A program made the translations under genes and the position numbers. DNA of 64,000 nucleotides from Streptomyces sp. ISL-96. GTDB lineage: Bacteria; Actinomycetota; Actinomycetes; Streptomycetales; Streptomycetaceae. The notes below the pieces were generated by a model. That model did not search any database. It was not told the DNA's origin and saw nothing but the letters and a program-made list of their open reading frames with translations. Every line of letters starts with the position of its first letter. The stretch's first letter is position 1. Positions 49,653-58,598 of the stretch are shown one piece after another. The stretch lies in contig NZ_JAGGPA010000038.1 in assembly GCF_018614035.1 (NCBI RefSeq), forward strand, positions 39,202 through 103,201, read 5' to 3'.

Positions 49653-50834
49653 TCAGCGGGTCACGCCGGGGCGGCGCGGCATCGTTGCCCGGTCCGCGGC
49701 GGCCGTGCCGTGTTCCCAGCCCGCGTGGTCGTTGACGCCCCGTACCCGCGTCGACGTCGTCTGCGGGAACATCCGCTCCGCGCGGTCCTCCACCGCCACG
49801 TCCCGCGCCGCCAGCACCGGCAGCAGCGAGCCGCCCGCCTCCTCGGTGACGTGTTCCGTCGCCTCGGACAGGCGGTGGCCGACCCGGCTGGCGTACGCCG
49901 TCAGGAACGCCTGGCGGAAGGCCTTCGTACGCTTGCGGCCGGCCGCCCGCTGGGCCGCCTCCGCGCGGGTCATCGCCGCTGTGCCCTGCACGAGGAGCGA
50001 GGTGTAGAGCAGCTCGACGGATTCCAGGTCGGGTTCGAAGCCGACGACCGTGGAGAACCCGAGGCCGCTGTTCCACACCGCGCGGCAGCGGTTCGCGGAG
50101 GCGGCGGCGTCGAGCAGGATCGCCTTGGCCGTCTCGTACGGTGCGTCGACACCGATCCGGCACGCGACCGGCACGTCACCGGTGTGCCCCTGGGCGGCGA
50201 GCAGCGCGGCGTCGATGCTGTGGCGCGCCATCAGCTCCTGCGCCTTGGTGGTGAGGGCTTCCGCCTCCTCCGGATAGTCGGTCGCCTCAGCCTTCGCCAG
50301 CAGCGCGCGGATGCGGGTGAGCATGCGCGGCTCGTCGGGGGTGGGTGAGTGCGGGCGTACGTGCACGGGCTCGCCCGGGGGCGGGCCCACCGGCTCGATC
50401 GCGGGCAGCCGGACGAGGAGGCGAAAGACTTCGAGGACTGCTGTGGCGAGCGAGAAGCGGTCCGCCCGCTCGCGGGCCGCGAGCGCGTCGGCGTAACGGT
50501 CGTCGCTGCCCCACCACACCCCCGCCGCCTCCAGGTCGCGCAGCTGCGCCTCCCAGCGGGGGGCCGTGCTGGCGTACCTGCGGTTCTCGGCGGCGATCAG
50601 GTCGGTGGTCAGGCGCACGTGGCGGTCGTCGAGGTCACGGCGGACGATGCGTACGACATCGGCGGGCTGCCAGCCGCGCTCCCAGGCGCGGCGTACGAAC
50701 TCCTCGCCCCGGCGCAGCAGTTCGCGGCCCGCTCCGGCCCATGGGGCGGCGGCGATGAGGGAGGCGCCGAGGTCCAGGCCGGCGCTGTCGTCGGCGTACA
50801 CCGCTGCCGCGACGGCCTTCTCGATCTGTTCCAT
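49653..50834 (-). CDS. DUF2786 domain protein
   Basis: A 393-aa cytosolic protein. The DUF2786 helix pair is at residues about 180-220 (MLTRIRALLAKAEATDYPEE; LTTKAQELMARHSID). The following region, YETAKAILLDAAASANRCR and RTKAFRQAFLTAYASRVGHRL, is the frequently attached C-terminal domain of such proteins, common in both phages and actinomycetes. Function unknown. ATG at 50834 overlaps the HxlR gene stop by one base, implying co-transcription with the regulator, which is unusual. Confidence 0.85.
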   Translation of the reverse strand: MEQIEKAVAAAVYADDSAGLDLGASLIAAAPWAGAGRELLRRGEEFVRRAWERGWQPADVVRIVRRDLDDRHVRLTTDLIAAENRRYASTAPRWEAQLRDLEAAGVWWGSDDRYADALAARERADRFSLATAVLEVFRLLVRLPAIEPVGPPPGEPVHVRPHSPTPDEPRMLTRIRALLAKAEATDYPEEAEALTTKAQELMARHSIDAALLAAQGHTGDVPVACRIGVDAPYETAKAILLDAAASANRCRAVWNSGLGFSTVVGFEPDLESVELLYTSLLVQGTAAMTRAEAAQRAAGRKRTKAFRQAFLTAYASRVGHRLSEATEHVTEEAGGSLLPVLAARDVAVEDRAERMFPQTTSTRVRGVNDHAGWEHGTAAADRATMPRRPGVTR

Positions 50835-51247
50835 CAGCGGATTCCCGAGTCCGGGTTGGCCGCGTCCCATGCGCTGCGGCAGTCGGCCATCGCCTCCCGG
50901 TGGTCCAGGGACCAGACGGACAGGGCCTTGAGCACGTGAGTGAAGGAGTGGCCCATCGGCGTCAGCTCGTACTCGACCTGCGGCGGAATCGTCGGGTGGA
51001 CGGTCCGCGAGAGCAGGCCGTCACGCTCCAGGCGGCGGACGGTGAGGGTCAGCATGCGCTGCGAGATGCCCGGCAGGGCGCGCTGGAGCTGCCTGAACCG
51101 GCGGATTCCGGCAGCCAGTTCGACCACGACCAGGACCGACCACTTGTCGCCGAGCCGGTCGAGTACGTCGCGGATTCCGCAGTCCTCCTGCGATTCGCCG
51201 CAGCTGATCACGGGGTCGGTGGTTACTTCCGTGTGCCCCACTGACAT
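50834..51247 (-). CDS. HxlR-family (DUF24) redox-type regulator
   Basis: A 137-aa winged-helix regulator. Motifs DRLGDKWSVLVVVELAAG, RRFRQLQRALPGISQRMLT and the wing PTIPPQVEYELTPMGHSF are diagnostic. Two N-terminal cysteines (16 and 23, in SCGESQEDCGI) match the position of the redox-sensing Cys in QorR/YodB-type proteins. ATG at 51247 is preceded by AGGAGG. It is divergent from an NmrA-like NAD(P)-binding protein, typical of quinone/diamide-responsive pairs. Confidence 0.92.
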   Translation of the reverse strand: MSVGHTEVTTDPVISCGESQEDCGIRDVLDRLGDKWSVLVVVELAAGIRRFRQLQRALPGISQRMLTLTVRRLERDGLLSRTVHPTIPPQVEYELTPMGHSFTHVLKALSVWSLDHREAMADCRSAWDAANPDSGIR

Positions 51248-51334
51248 CAATGTGCCTCCTTACGCGATCGCGCGCCGCCACCGACGATGGTCCCAGTTAC
51301 CAAGAGGAACCACGAACGCGGGGAGAGTCATTCC

Positions 51335-52165
51335 ATGTCGAAGATCCTGGTCACCGGTGCGTCCGGCGGTCTCGGGCAGCTCGTTTCACAGCGGCTGGCG
51401 GGCCGCGAGGACGTAGTTCTGGGTACGAGGAACCCCGCTCCCGGTGGCCGCCGTATCGACTTCGACGACCCCGCGTCCCTGGTCGAGGGCTTCGCCGGGA
51501 TCGGGACGCTGCTGCTGATCTCCGCCGGGGAGGGGGAGGACGACGTCGTCATCGCGCGTCACGAGGCGGCGATCTCCGCTGCCGAGGACGCGGGCGTACG
51601 GCACATCGTCTATACGAGCCTGTCGTCCGACGGTGACCATCTTCCGTACGCGCTCGCGCACCGCTGGACCGAGCGGCGCCTGCGTGGGAGCAGCCGGCTC
51701 GACTGGACTGTGCTGCGCAATGGGCTGTACGCCGAGTTCCTGGCCTTCATCGCGGCGCCCGGCCCCGACGGGCGGATCACCGCACCGATGGGCACCGGCA
51801 GGCTCGCCGCCGTGGCACGGGAGGACCTGGCCGAGGTGGCGGCGCGGGTCGCGGTGTCGGCGGCGTCGCATGCGGGGCGTACGTACGAGCTGACCGGGGA
51901 ACGGGCGCTGGGCGGCGCGGACTTGGCGGCGGCTCTGTCGGTGCCGTACGAGCCGGGGAGCCTGGCCGGGGCCAGGGCGGCGATCGCGGGGGCGGGCAAT
52001 GCCGCCGCCTTCCAGGTGCCGATGCTGGTGGGGACGTACTCCGCGATCGCGGGCGGCTTCATGGACGGCAGCGAGGCCGAGGCGAGCGAGCTGGCGCGGC
52101 TGCTCGGGCGGGCGCCTCGGTCGGCGCTGGATGTGTATGTGAAGTCGGTGGGCGGGCCGGCGTAG
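51335..52165 (+). CDS. NAD(P)-binding NmrA-like oxidoreductase (QorB type)
   Basis: A 276-aa atypical short-chain dehydrogenase: MSKILVTGASGGLGQLVSQR contains the TGxxGxLG dinucleotide motif. The usual catalytic YxxxK is absent, as in NmrA/QorB NADPH:quinone reductases. Later segments HIVYTSLSSDG and WTVLRNGLYAEF match that family. ATG at 51335. Divergent from the HxlR gene across 87 bp, where a TGGT-N7-ACCA dyad (51288-51302) could be the operator. Confidence 0.9.
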   Translation: MSKILVTGASGGLGQLVSQRLAGREDVVLGTRNPAPGGRRIDFDDPASLVEGFAGIGTLLLISAGEGEDDVVIARHEAAISAAEDAGVRHIVYTSLSSDGDHLPYALAHRWTERRLRGSSRLDWTVLRNGLYAEFLAFIAAPGPDGRITAPMGTGRLAAVAREDLAEVAARVAVSAASHAGRTYELTGERALGGADLAAALSVPYEPGSLAGARAAIAGAGNAAAFQVPMLVGTYSAIAGGFMDGSEAEASELARLLGRAPRSALDVYVKSVGGPA

Positions 52166-52180
52166 GCGGGGCCAGCCATA

Positions 52181-52262
52181 CTCAAACGCGGACGGGCTGG
52201 AGCCGGCCGCACGATCCAGCCCGTCCGGCGTTTGAGGACCGGGGTCTGGGGCAGCGCCCCGG
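52181..52262. repeat. Inverted repeat plus recurrent GGGGTCTGGGG tail (copy A)
   Basis: A 21/22-bp stem (52181-52201 with 52215-52236, one bulged base) with CTCAAACGC at its outer end. It is followed by ACCGGGGTCTGGGGCAGCGC, nearly the same as the tail at 63720-63738 in copy B. It lies after the NmrA-like gene, so it may terminate that transcript. Family of recurring Streptomyces intergenic elements. Confidence 0.75.
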
Positions 52263-52356
52263 TTCGGGAAGGGGCGGGTCGGGGAAAGCCCCCGCGGGGC
52301 CAGGGACAGGGCCAGGGCCACGCCCGTTGTCAGTGCCGGGTGCCAGACTCGCACCC

Positions 52357-54048
52357 ATGAGCGATCGCTGGGCCGTCGCCGCGACAGACGGGGGTGGGGC
52401 GCTGCTCGTGCCGCTGGGGCGGGACGGGCGGCCGGCCGGTGACGTGCGCAAAGAGCCCGACCTCGCGACAGCGGTCGGCTCCCGCCCGAGCGTCGGCCGG
52501 TGGGTATGGCGGTCCACCGCCGAGATCTACCCGCGCCTGCTCGCCGCAGGCGTCCGCGTCGAGCGGTGCTACGACATCGAGGACGCCGAGTCACTGCTCC
52601 TCGGCCACGAAGGCCGGCACGGCGAGCCCCATTCGGCCGCCGCAGCCTCCGCACGGCTGCACAACCATCCCGTACCGCCCGATCCCCCGCAGCGCCCCGC
52701 CGAGCCCGGCTCGCAGTCCTCGCTCTTCGAGCCGCAGCCGGTCCCCGTGCCCTTCGAGGACCTGCTGGAGGTGTACGCCGATCAGCAGCACAGGCACGGC
52801 GCCGCCGAGCACCCCGACCGGATGCGGCTGCTGACCGCCGCCGAGTCGGCGGGAATGCTGGTGGCCGCCGAGATGAACGGCGCGGGGCTGCCGTGGCGGG
52901 CGGACGTGCACCGGGCGGTGCTGGACGAGCTGCTCGGCGAGCGGTACGCCGGCGGGGGCGAACCGCGCCGCATGGCGGAGCTGACGGACGAGATCTCGGC
53001 GGCGTTCGGCAGGCGTGTACGGCCCGAGCTGCCCGCCGATGTCATCAAGGCCTTCGCACAGGCCGGGATCAAGGTGAAGTCCACGCGGCGATGGGAACTG
53101 GAGGAGGTCGACCATCCGGCGGTGGAACCGCTGATCGCGTACAAAAAGCTGTACCGGATCTACACGGCGCACGGCTGGGGCTGGCTCCAGGACTGGGTGC
53201 GCGCGGGCCGGTTCAGACCGCAGTACCTGCCGGGCGGCACGATCACCGGCCGGTGGGTCACCAATGGCGGCGGCGCGCTCCAGATCCCGAAGGTGATCCG
53301 GCGCGCGGTGATCGCTGACGACGGCTGGCGGCTCGTGGTCGCCGACGCCGACCAGATGGAGCCGCGGGTGCTGGCCGCGATCTCGCGCGACCCGGGGCTG
53401 ATGGACGTGGCGGGGCAGCCCGGCGATCTCTACAAGGCGGTGTCGGACCGGGCGTTCGCCGGCGACCGCGACATGGCGAAGCTGGCCGTGCTCGGCGCTG
53501 TGTACGGGCAGACCTCAGGGGACGGTCTGAAGAATCTGGCCGCGCTGCGAAGACGCTTCCCGCGTGCCGTCGCGTATGTGGACGACGCGGCGCGCGCGGG
53601 CGAGGAGAAACGGCTCGTACGGACATGGCTGGGCCGGACCTGTCCGCCGGCGGTGGGCTCCGGCGACGACGAGGAAGCAGGCATTCCGCAGGACGAGCCG
53701 GAACAGACCACGGCATGCGGCGAGTTCACGCCGGGGTACGCGTCGTCCAACGCCCGCGCGCGGGGCCGCTTCACCCGTAACTTCGTCGTGCAGGGAAGCG
53801 CCGCCGACTGGGCATTGCTGATGATGGCGGCGCTGCGGCAGAACCTGAAGGCCGCGGGGCTCCGGGCGGAGCTGGTGTTCTTCCAGCACGACGAAGTGAT
53901 CGTGCACTGCCCCGCCGAAGAGGCGGAGACAGTCGCGGAGGCGATCCGCGCGGCCGGTGATCTGGCCGGGCGGATCGCCTTCGGGGAAACGCCGGTGCGC
54001 TTCCCCTTCACGACGGCGGTCGTGGAGTGCTACGCCGACGCGAAGTGA
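52357..54048 (+). CDS. Family A DNA polymerase-like protein
   Basis: A 563-aa PolA-type protein without a 5' nuclease domain. Motif A is VVADADQMEPRVLA (cf. DYSQIELR), motif B is RDMAKLAVLGAVYGQTSG (cf. RRSAKAINFGLIYG), with Leu in place of the conserved Phe, and motif C is VFFQHDEVIVH (HDE). The N-terminal 170 residues resemble an exonuclease fold, but I do not see the DxE catalytic motif, so proofreading is doubtful. The Cys/Glu-rich insert after motif B (GSGDDEEAGIPQDEPEQ) is specific. ATG at 52357. Possibly a repair or translesion enzyme. Confidence 0.88.
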   Translation: MSDRWAVAATDGGGALLVPLGRDGRPAGDVRKEPDLATAVGSRPSVGRWVWRSTAEIYPRLLAAGVRVERCYDIEDAESLLLGHEGRHGEPHSAAAASARLHNHPVPPDPPQRPAEPGSQSSLFEPQPVPVPFEDLLEVYADQQHRHGAAEHPDRMRLLTAAESAGMLVAAEMNGAGLPWRADVHRAVLDELLGERYAGGGEPRRMAELTDEISAAFGRRVRPELPADVIKAFAQAGIKVKSTRRWELEEVDHPAVEPLIAYKKLYRIYTAHGWGWLQDWVRAGRFRPQYLPGGTITGRWVTNGGGALQIPKVIRRAVIADDGWRLVVADADQMEPRVLAAISRDPGLMDVAGQPGDLYKAVSDRAFAGDRDMAKLAVLGAVYGQTSGDGLKNLAALRRRFPRAVAYVDDAARAGEEKRLVRTWLGRTCPPAVGSGDDEEAGIPQDEPEQTTACGEFTPGYASSNARARGRFTRNFVVQGSAADWALLMMAALRQNLKAAGLRAELVFFQHDEVIVHCPAEEAETVAEAIRAAGDLAGRIAFGETPVRFPFTTAVVECYADAK

Positions 54049-54071
54049 AGTGCCGTACGGCGATGACTACT

Positions 54072-55370
54072 TCACCGTCCCTGCATGCCTTCCAGGTCGT
54101 ACCACTTGTCGCTGAGCGCGATGGCCCTGAGCTGCTTCATGCTGAGCGCGGGCTCGGAGCGCGTGGGGGCGTTGTGATGCGTGTCGGAGTTGAGCGCGGA
54201 GACCATGACACGGTCGCCGTTCTTCCTCATCACGTCGGCCGTCCACATCACGGCGCCCGCCACGTCCTTGTCGCCCGCGCCACGGCGCTCGATGACCGTC
54301 GTCCCGTCGGGCAGCGTGGTGACCTCACCGGTCTGCTTGAGGTCGTCCAGCACGGACCCCATCCCCCGCTGCACTCCCACCTCGACCAGGCTCTTGCCCT
54401 TGCCGTCGTTCACCGTGACGTAGGCGGAATCGACCTGGCCGCCTTCGGTGGACGTCGTCAGTCCCTCGGGCAGCAGCGACTTGAACAGGGCCGAGAACTC
54501 GGCGGGATCCGTCTTCGGTACGTCGGCCGGCTCCTCCACGCTTCCGGCCGCCGGCAGGTCGTTCAGCGCCTTGTGCCACTTGGGCGAGGTGGCCAGGGCG
54601 CCCAGTTGCGCCGGGGACAGCGGCGGGTTCGGGCGGCTGATCTCCGCGTCCTTCTGCGCCGGGGCGTTCCATTCGCTCACGTCGACGAGGTAGCCCTGCG
54701 GCGTGACGAGCGTGGCGCGCCAGACCTTCGTGTCCACGCGGCGGTCGGGGTACTCGTACCCCTGGAAGAGCATCAGCGTGGAGCCGTCGTCCAGCTTCTT
54801 GCTGTTGCACGCGTCGTGCGGGACGTACGTCTGGTCCGGGCATTCGATCTGCTGGCGGGAGGACTCCGAGCCGGGGTCGACGCGATTCAGGCTGAGCGTG
54901 ATCGCCGCCTTTCCCTTGCCGTCGTCGATGACGCCGAAGACGGCGGGGCCCAGCTCGTCGGCCGTGCCGCGCGCTTCCACCTCGACCAGCTCGCCGACGG
55001 ACAGCACGCTCTTGAACGTCTGGATCATCTCGTCCGGGGAGACCGCCCCCGAGCCCGTCCGCCCCTGGGAGGGCGCAGGGGGCACCGCAGGGCTCACCGG
55101 GGCGGGGCCCGCCACCGAGACCTCGCCGGTGCTGCCACCGCCCACCAGTCCGCCCGCGTACGCCCCGACCGTGCCCACCAGCGCGAGCGCGGCCACGCTG
55201 CCGGTCACGGCGGCGATGCGCCGGCGCCGCACGGCGCGGCGGCCGCGGGCCATACCGGCGTCGACGAGCCCGGCGGGGCGGTCGCTGGAAAAGCCGTCGC
55301 CGGTTCGGCGGAGCGCGTCGCTGAGTTCTTCCTCGAAGGGACCTGAGAGATCCGAGTGTTCTGAGGGCAT
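54072..55370 (-). CDS. Membrane protein, probable anti-sigma partner
   Basis: A 432-aa protein. Its cytosolic N-terminus (FEEELSDALRRTGDGFSSDR, then ARGRRAVRRRR) resembles those encoded next to SigE-family sigma genes. One transmembrane helix (IAAVTGSVAALALVGTVGAY, about 52-71) is followed by a long extracytoplasmic domain with an internal repeat: two halves each containing a VxDGKGKxxV-like strand (IDDGKGKAAITL and VNDGKGKSLVEV). It starts 54 bp after the sigma gene stop on the same strand. A sensory anti-sigma role is inferred from context only. Confidence 0.8.
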   Translation of the reverse strand: MPSEHSDLSGPFEEELSDALRRTGDGFSSDRPAGLVDAGMARGRRAVRRRRIAAVTGSVAALALVGTVGAYAGGLVGGGSTGEVSVAGPAPVSPAVPPAPSQGRTGSGAVSPDEMIQTFKSVLSVGELVEVEARGTADELGPAVFGVIDDGKGKAAITLSLNRVDPGSESSRQQIECPDQTYVPHDACNSKKLDDGSTLMLFQGYEYPDRRVDTKVWRATLVTPQGYLVDVSEWNAPAQKDAEISRPNPPLSPAQLGALATSPKWHKALNDLPAAGSVEEPADVPKTDPAEFSALFKSLLPEGLTTSTEGGQVDSAYVTVNDGKGKSLVEVGVQRGMGSVLDDLKQTGEVTTLPDGTTVIERRGAGDKDVAGAVMWTADVMRKNGDRVMVSALNSDTHHNAPTRSEPALSMKQLRAIALSDKWYDLEGMQGR

Positions 55371-55424
55371 GGTGGAACCACCACTTCCTGTTCAGTACTG
55401 GACGGAATGAAGTGAAGTGAAGTG

Positions 55425-55946
55425 TCAGTGGGAGGCGAACTCGGCGAGGCTGCCGCCGAGCTGTTCGCGGAGCTTGCCGAGCGCGCGCACCGATCGGGTG
55501 CGCACGGCGGCGGAGCTGACGTTCATCGCTTCGGCGGTCTCGTCGACGCTGCGGTCCTCCCAGTACCGCAGCACCACCACCGCCCGGTCCTTCGGCGCCA
55601 GCTGCGCGAGCGCGTGGAGCAGCGCCAGCCGCAGGGCCGGGTCGTCCCCCGACGAGCCACCCGTCGCACCGCCGGTGTCGGGCAGCTCGGCGAGGGGGCG
55701 CTCGGCCGACGAGCGGCGGCGCTGATGCGTGAGGAATGTGCGTACGAGAACGGTCTGGGCGTACGCCGCCGGGTTGCCGATCCGGGAGACCCGCCCCCAC
55801 AGCAGGTACATCCGGCCCAGCGTCTCCTGCACGAGGTCCTCGGCGAGGTGGGTGTCGCCGCTGGTCAGCAGGCATGCCGACCGGAACAGGTGGGTGGAGC
55901 GGCCTGCCGCGAACTCCCGGTACGCCTCCGTGCGGGACTGGCGCAT
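55425..55946 (-). CDS. SigE-family ECF-like RNA polymerase sigma factor
   Basis: A 173-aa sigma factor of the Streptomyces SigE family. Region 2: FRSACLLTSGDTHLAEDLVQETLGRMYLLW. For length, key points are LAEDLVQETL and VSRIGNPAAYAQTVLVRT. Region 4: LAQLAPKDRAVVVLRYWEDR and the helix SSAAVRTRSVRALGKL. ATG at 55946. The downstream membrane protein is the probable anti-sigma factor. A run of three GAAGT units (55408-55422) lies between the two genes. Confidence 0.9.
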   Translation of the reverse strand: MRQSRTEAYREFAAGRSTHLFRSACLLTSGDTHLAEDLVQETLGRMYLLWGRVSRIGNPAAYAQTVLVRTFLTHQRRRSSAERPLAELPDTGGATGGSSGDDPALRLALLHALAQLAPKDRAVVVLRYWEDRSVDETAEAMNVSSAAVRTRSVRALGKLREQLGGSLAEFASH

Positions 55947-56085
55947 GTCCTCCCCTTCTTCGTCGGCGTCTGTGTCCGGCAGCTGTGTCCGGTGTCGCCT
56001 TCACCTCACTGACGCGGTGGTGGTGAGGAAATGTTTCACCTGTGCGGCGGCTCATGACTCGGGCGCCTGTGGGTACTCGTCGCGC

Positions 56086-56496
56086 ATGAGCGCAATCCAG
56101 AGCACGAGAACCAGCGAATTCGCCGGCCTCGCGGACCCCCTGGCCGCGAGTGACCTGGTCATCGGCATCGCGCCGTTCATCGCGGGGCTGGCCATCGCGG
56201 CTGCTCTGATCGCCGCCGTGTGGTGGGGCATCCGCATCAGGAATCGCGAGCCGTCTCCTCCCACGCCCCAGGAGCAGCCGCACCGGCCGGACGACGCGGG
56301 CCCGCCCGAGGTCACCGAGCGCCGGGAACCCGACGAGGTGACGCCACCGGAAGGCGGACGCGGACGACTCCTCCCGCACGAGCTCAGAAACACCGGCAAT
56401 GCCTCCGGCAGGCACAGCGACGCGGATCCGAAGGACCGGCCCCGGTGGGACGAGAATTCCGGTGGTGCGTTCGGCAGCGGAGGTCCCGGCGGCTAG
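56086..56496 (+). CDS. DUF6479 family single-pass membrane protein
   Basis: A 136-aa protein with one N-terminal transmembrane helix (IGIAPFIAGLAIAAALIAAV, about 27-46) and a long hydrophilic, Pro/Glu/Arg-rich cytosolic tail ending GSGGPGG. Matches the small Streptomyces family DUF6479. Start is the ATG at 56086 (MSAIQSTRTSEFAGLADP). 95 bp upstream of dps. Function unknown. Confidence 0.82.
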   Translation: MSAIQSTRTSEFAGLADPLAASDLVIGIAPFIAGLAIAAALIAAVWWGIRIRNREPSPPTPQEQPHRPDDAGPPEVTERREPDEVTPPEGGRGRLLPHELRNTGNASGRHSDADPKDRPRWDENSGGAFGSGGPGG

Positions 56497-56591
56497 GTCG
56501 CCGACAGGCGAAACAGCGGCATCCGGCCAGAGACTGAATCCAGAGCACGAAGACAGACGACAGACGAGAGTGTCGACAAGGAGCAAGCTGC

Positions 56592-57065
56592 ATGACGGCC
56601 CTCAAGAGCACCCTTCCCGAAGCCGCCCGTCAGACCACCGCGGACGCCCTCCAGGGCGCACTGGTGGACCTGCTCGGCCTGTCCCTTCTCGCAAAGCAGG
56701 CCCACTGGACGATCGTGGGCCCGCGCTTCCGCTCCATCCACCTCCAGCTCGACGAGGTGGTCGCGTTCGCCCGTTCGTACGCCGACGTGATCGCGGAACG
56801 CTCGTCGGCCATCGGCGTCGCACCGGACGGCCGTGTCGAGACGGTCGCCAAGACCAGTGAGCTTCCCGAACCCGCGAACGGCTGGACCCAGGACAGCGAC
56901 GTCGTGGCGCTGATCGTCGAGGCGCTCGGCACCATCGGCCTCAGGATGCGGGAGCGGATCGACGCGACGGACAAGCCCGACCCGGTGACCCAGGACATCT
57001 TCATCGGCCTCACCGCGGAGCTGGAGAAGCAGCGCTGGATGTTCCAGGCCGAAAACCAGCGCTGA
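56592..57065 (+). CDS. dps: Dps-family DNA-binding ferritin-like protein
   Basis: A 157-aa mini-ferritin. Inter-subunit ferroxidase ligands are visible: His38 (QAHW), His50 and Asp54 (IHLQLDE), Asp65 and Glu69 (DVIAER). It oxidises and stores iron and protects DNA. No long basic N- or C-terminal tail, so strong DNA binding is not certain. ATG at 56592 after AAGGAGCAAGCTGC. 28 bp before the P450 gene, probably co-transcribed. Confidence 0.94.
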   Translation: MTALKSTLPEAARQTTADALQGALVDLLGLSLLAKQAHWTIVGPRFRSIHLQLDEVVAFARSYADVIAERSSAIGVAPDGRVETVAKTSELPEPANGWTQDSDVVALIVEALGTIGLRMRERIDATDKPDPVTQDIFIGLTAELEKQRWMFQAENQR

Positions 57066-57093
57066 GGCCCACCTGCACTGAGGGAGCCGCACG

Positions 57094-58551
57094 ATGGCCG
57101 GGACCGAACGAGCCGCCGGATGGACCGACGGGACGGGACGGGGCAGACAGGGTGAGCTGACCGGGCTCGGCGACCAGGGTGAGCAGGGTGAGCTGGGCGA
57201 ACACAATGGTCGAGCCGCACGCCGGACCTCGACCCCCGCCCGCGCGTCCGCCCGGGACACCGCCCGCGTCGCCGCCCTGGTGGCCCTGCCCGCCCTCGCG
57301 GGCGGCGTCGTCCTCCGCCGCAAGCAGGGCGTGGCGCTCGCCGCCCGCCTCGACGCGGACCGCCGCGCGGTGAAACTCCTGAACGAGCTGCGCGGGCGGT
57401 ACGGTCCCGGCCCCCTGCACCTGCGCGTGGCGGGCCGCGACGTCGCGCTGCCCCTCTCCGCCGAGGACGCTCAGCGCGTACTGGAGGAGACTCCGGAGCC
57501 GTTCAGCCCGGCGGCGCGCGAGAAGCGCGCCGCGCTCGGCCACTTCCAGCCGCACGGCGTGCTGGTCTCCACGGGCCAGGACCGCGAGGAACGCAAGGCC
57601 TTCAACGAGGACGTCCTGGAAGCCGGACAGCACCTCCACCACCTCGCCCCGCACTTCGTGCGCACCGTCCGCGAGGAGGCCGACGAACTGCTCGGGAGAG
57701 CCGGACCGCTGGACTGGGACGCCTTCGGCGCGGCCTGGTGGCGGATCGTACGCCGCGTCGTCCTCGGGGACGGGGCGCGCGACGAGACCGCGCTCACCGG
57801 CCTCCTCGCGCGGCTGCGCGGCTTCGGCAACTGGGCGTTCCTGATCCCTCCGCGCGTCACCGCCGGCCCGCGCGAGCGCTTCCAGCGCCGCCTGCGCGCC
57901 CACCTCGACCGCGCCGAACCGGGCAGCCTCGCCGAGGCGCTCGCCCAGACGGCCGCCAAGCCGGGCGTCGACCCGGCGGGGCAGGTGCCGCACTGGATGT
58001 TCGCGTTCGACGCCGCCGGCGTCGCGGCCGCGCGGACGCTGGCGCTGCTGGCGACCCACCCGGCGCAGGAGCAGCAAGTACACAACGAGCTGGCCATACC
58101 GGACCTCACCCGGCCGCAACTGCTGCCCTACACGCGGGCGTCCGTCATGGAGTCCGTACGGCTGTGGCCGACGACTCCGTTCCTGCTGCGTGAGAGCACC
58201 CGGCAGACGCGGTGGGGCGAGGGAACTCTGCCGGAGGGCACGGCCTTCCTTGTGTACGCCCCCTACTTCCACCGGGACGGTTCAGCGCCGTACGGTGACC
58301 GCTTCGTACCGGAGATCTGGCTCGACGGCACGGCGCAGACCGGCCCCGAGCTGGTGCCGTTCAGCGCGGGACCCGGTGTGTGCCCCGGCGAGGACCTCGT
58401 CCTTCTCGTCACGTCGACGCTCGTGGCCGCGCTCATGGAGCGTCACGACTTCCGGTTGCGCGATCCTGGCCGGCTGCTGCGCCCCGACGGCCCGCTGCCG
58501 TACACCTTCAATCACTTCGCTCTGCGCTTCAGCGTGACCGCGCGGCAATGA
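57094..58551 (+). CDS. Cytochrome P450, atypical
   Basis: A 485-aa P450. A Gly-rich N-terminus (residues 13-40, encoded by CAGGGTGAGC repeats) and a hydrophobic segment (57-75) may anchor it in the membrane. Heme ligand Cys430 is in FSAGPGVCPGEDL, the ExxR pair is Glu353-Arg356 (MESVRLWP). The I-helix reads MFAFDAAGVAAART, lacking the acid-alcohol pair, and Gly replaces the usual His/Arg two residues before the ligand Cys. This suggests non-standard oxygen activation, e.g. peroxide use. Start ATG 57094 with GGGAG upstream. Directly follows dps. Confidence 0.88.
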   Translation: MAGTERAAGWTDGTGRGRQGELTGLGDQGEQGELGEHNGRAARRTSTPARASARDTARVAALVALPALAGGVVLRRKQGVALAARLDADRRAVKLLNELRGRYGPGPLHLRVAGRDVALPLSAEDAQRVLEETPEPFSPAAREKRAALGHFQPHGVLVSTGQDREERKAFNEDVLEAGQHLHHLAPHFVRTVREEADELLGRAGPLDWDAFGAAWWRIVRRVVLGDGARDETALTGLLARLRGFGNWAFLIPPRVTAGPRERFQRRLRAHLDRAEPGSLAEALAQTAAKPGVDPAGQVPHWMFAFDAAGVAAARTLALLATHPAQEQQVHNELAIPDLTRPQLLPYTRASVMESVRLWPTTPFLLRESTRQTRWGEGTLPEGTAFLVYAPYFHRDGSAPYGDRFVPEIWLDGTAQTGPELVPFSAGPGVCPGEDLVLLVTSTLVAALMERHDFRLRDPGRLLRPDGPLPYTFNHFALRFSVTARQ

Positions 58552-58598
58552 GTGGCATTGAGTGGCATTGACCGGGCCGTTCGAGGGACTCGTACGCC

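Noticed and set aside
54325..56586. 753-codon minus-strand frame
   Set aside because: Runs across the sigma and membrane-protein genes in another frame; composition is Arg/Gly/Pro noise.
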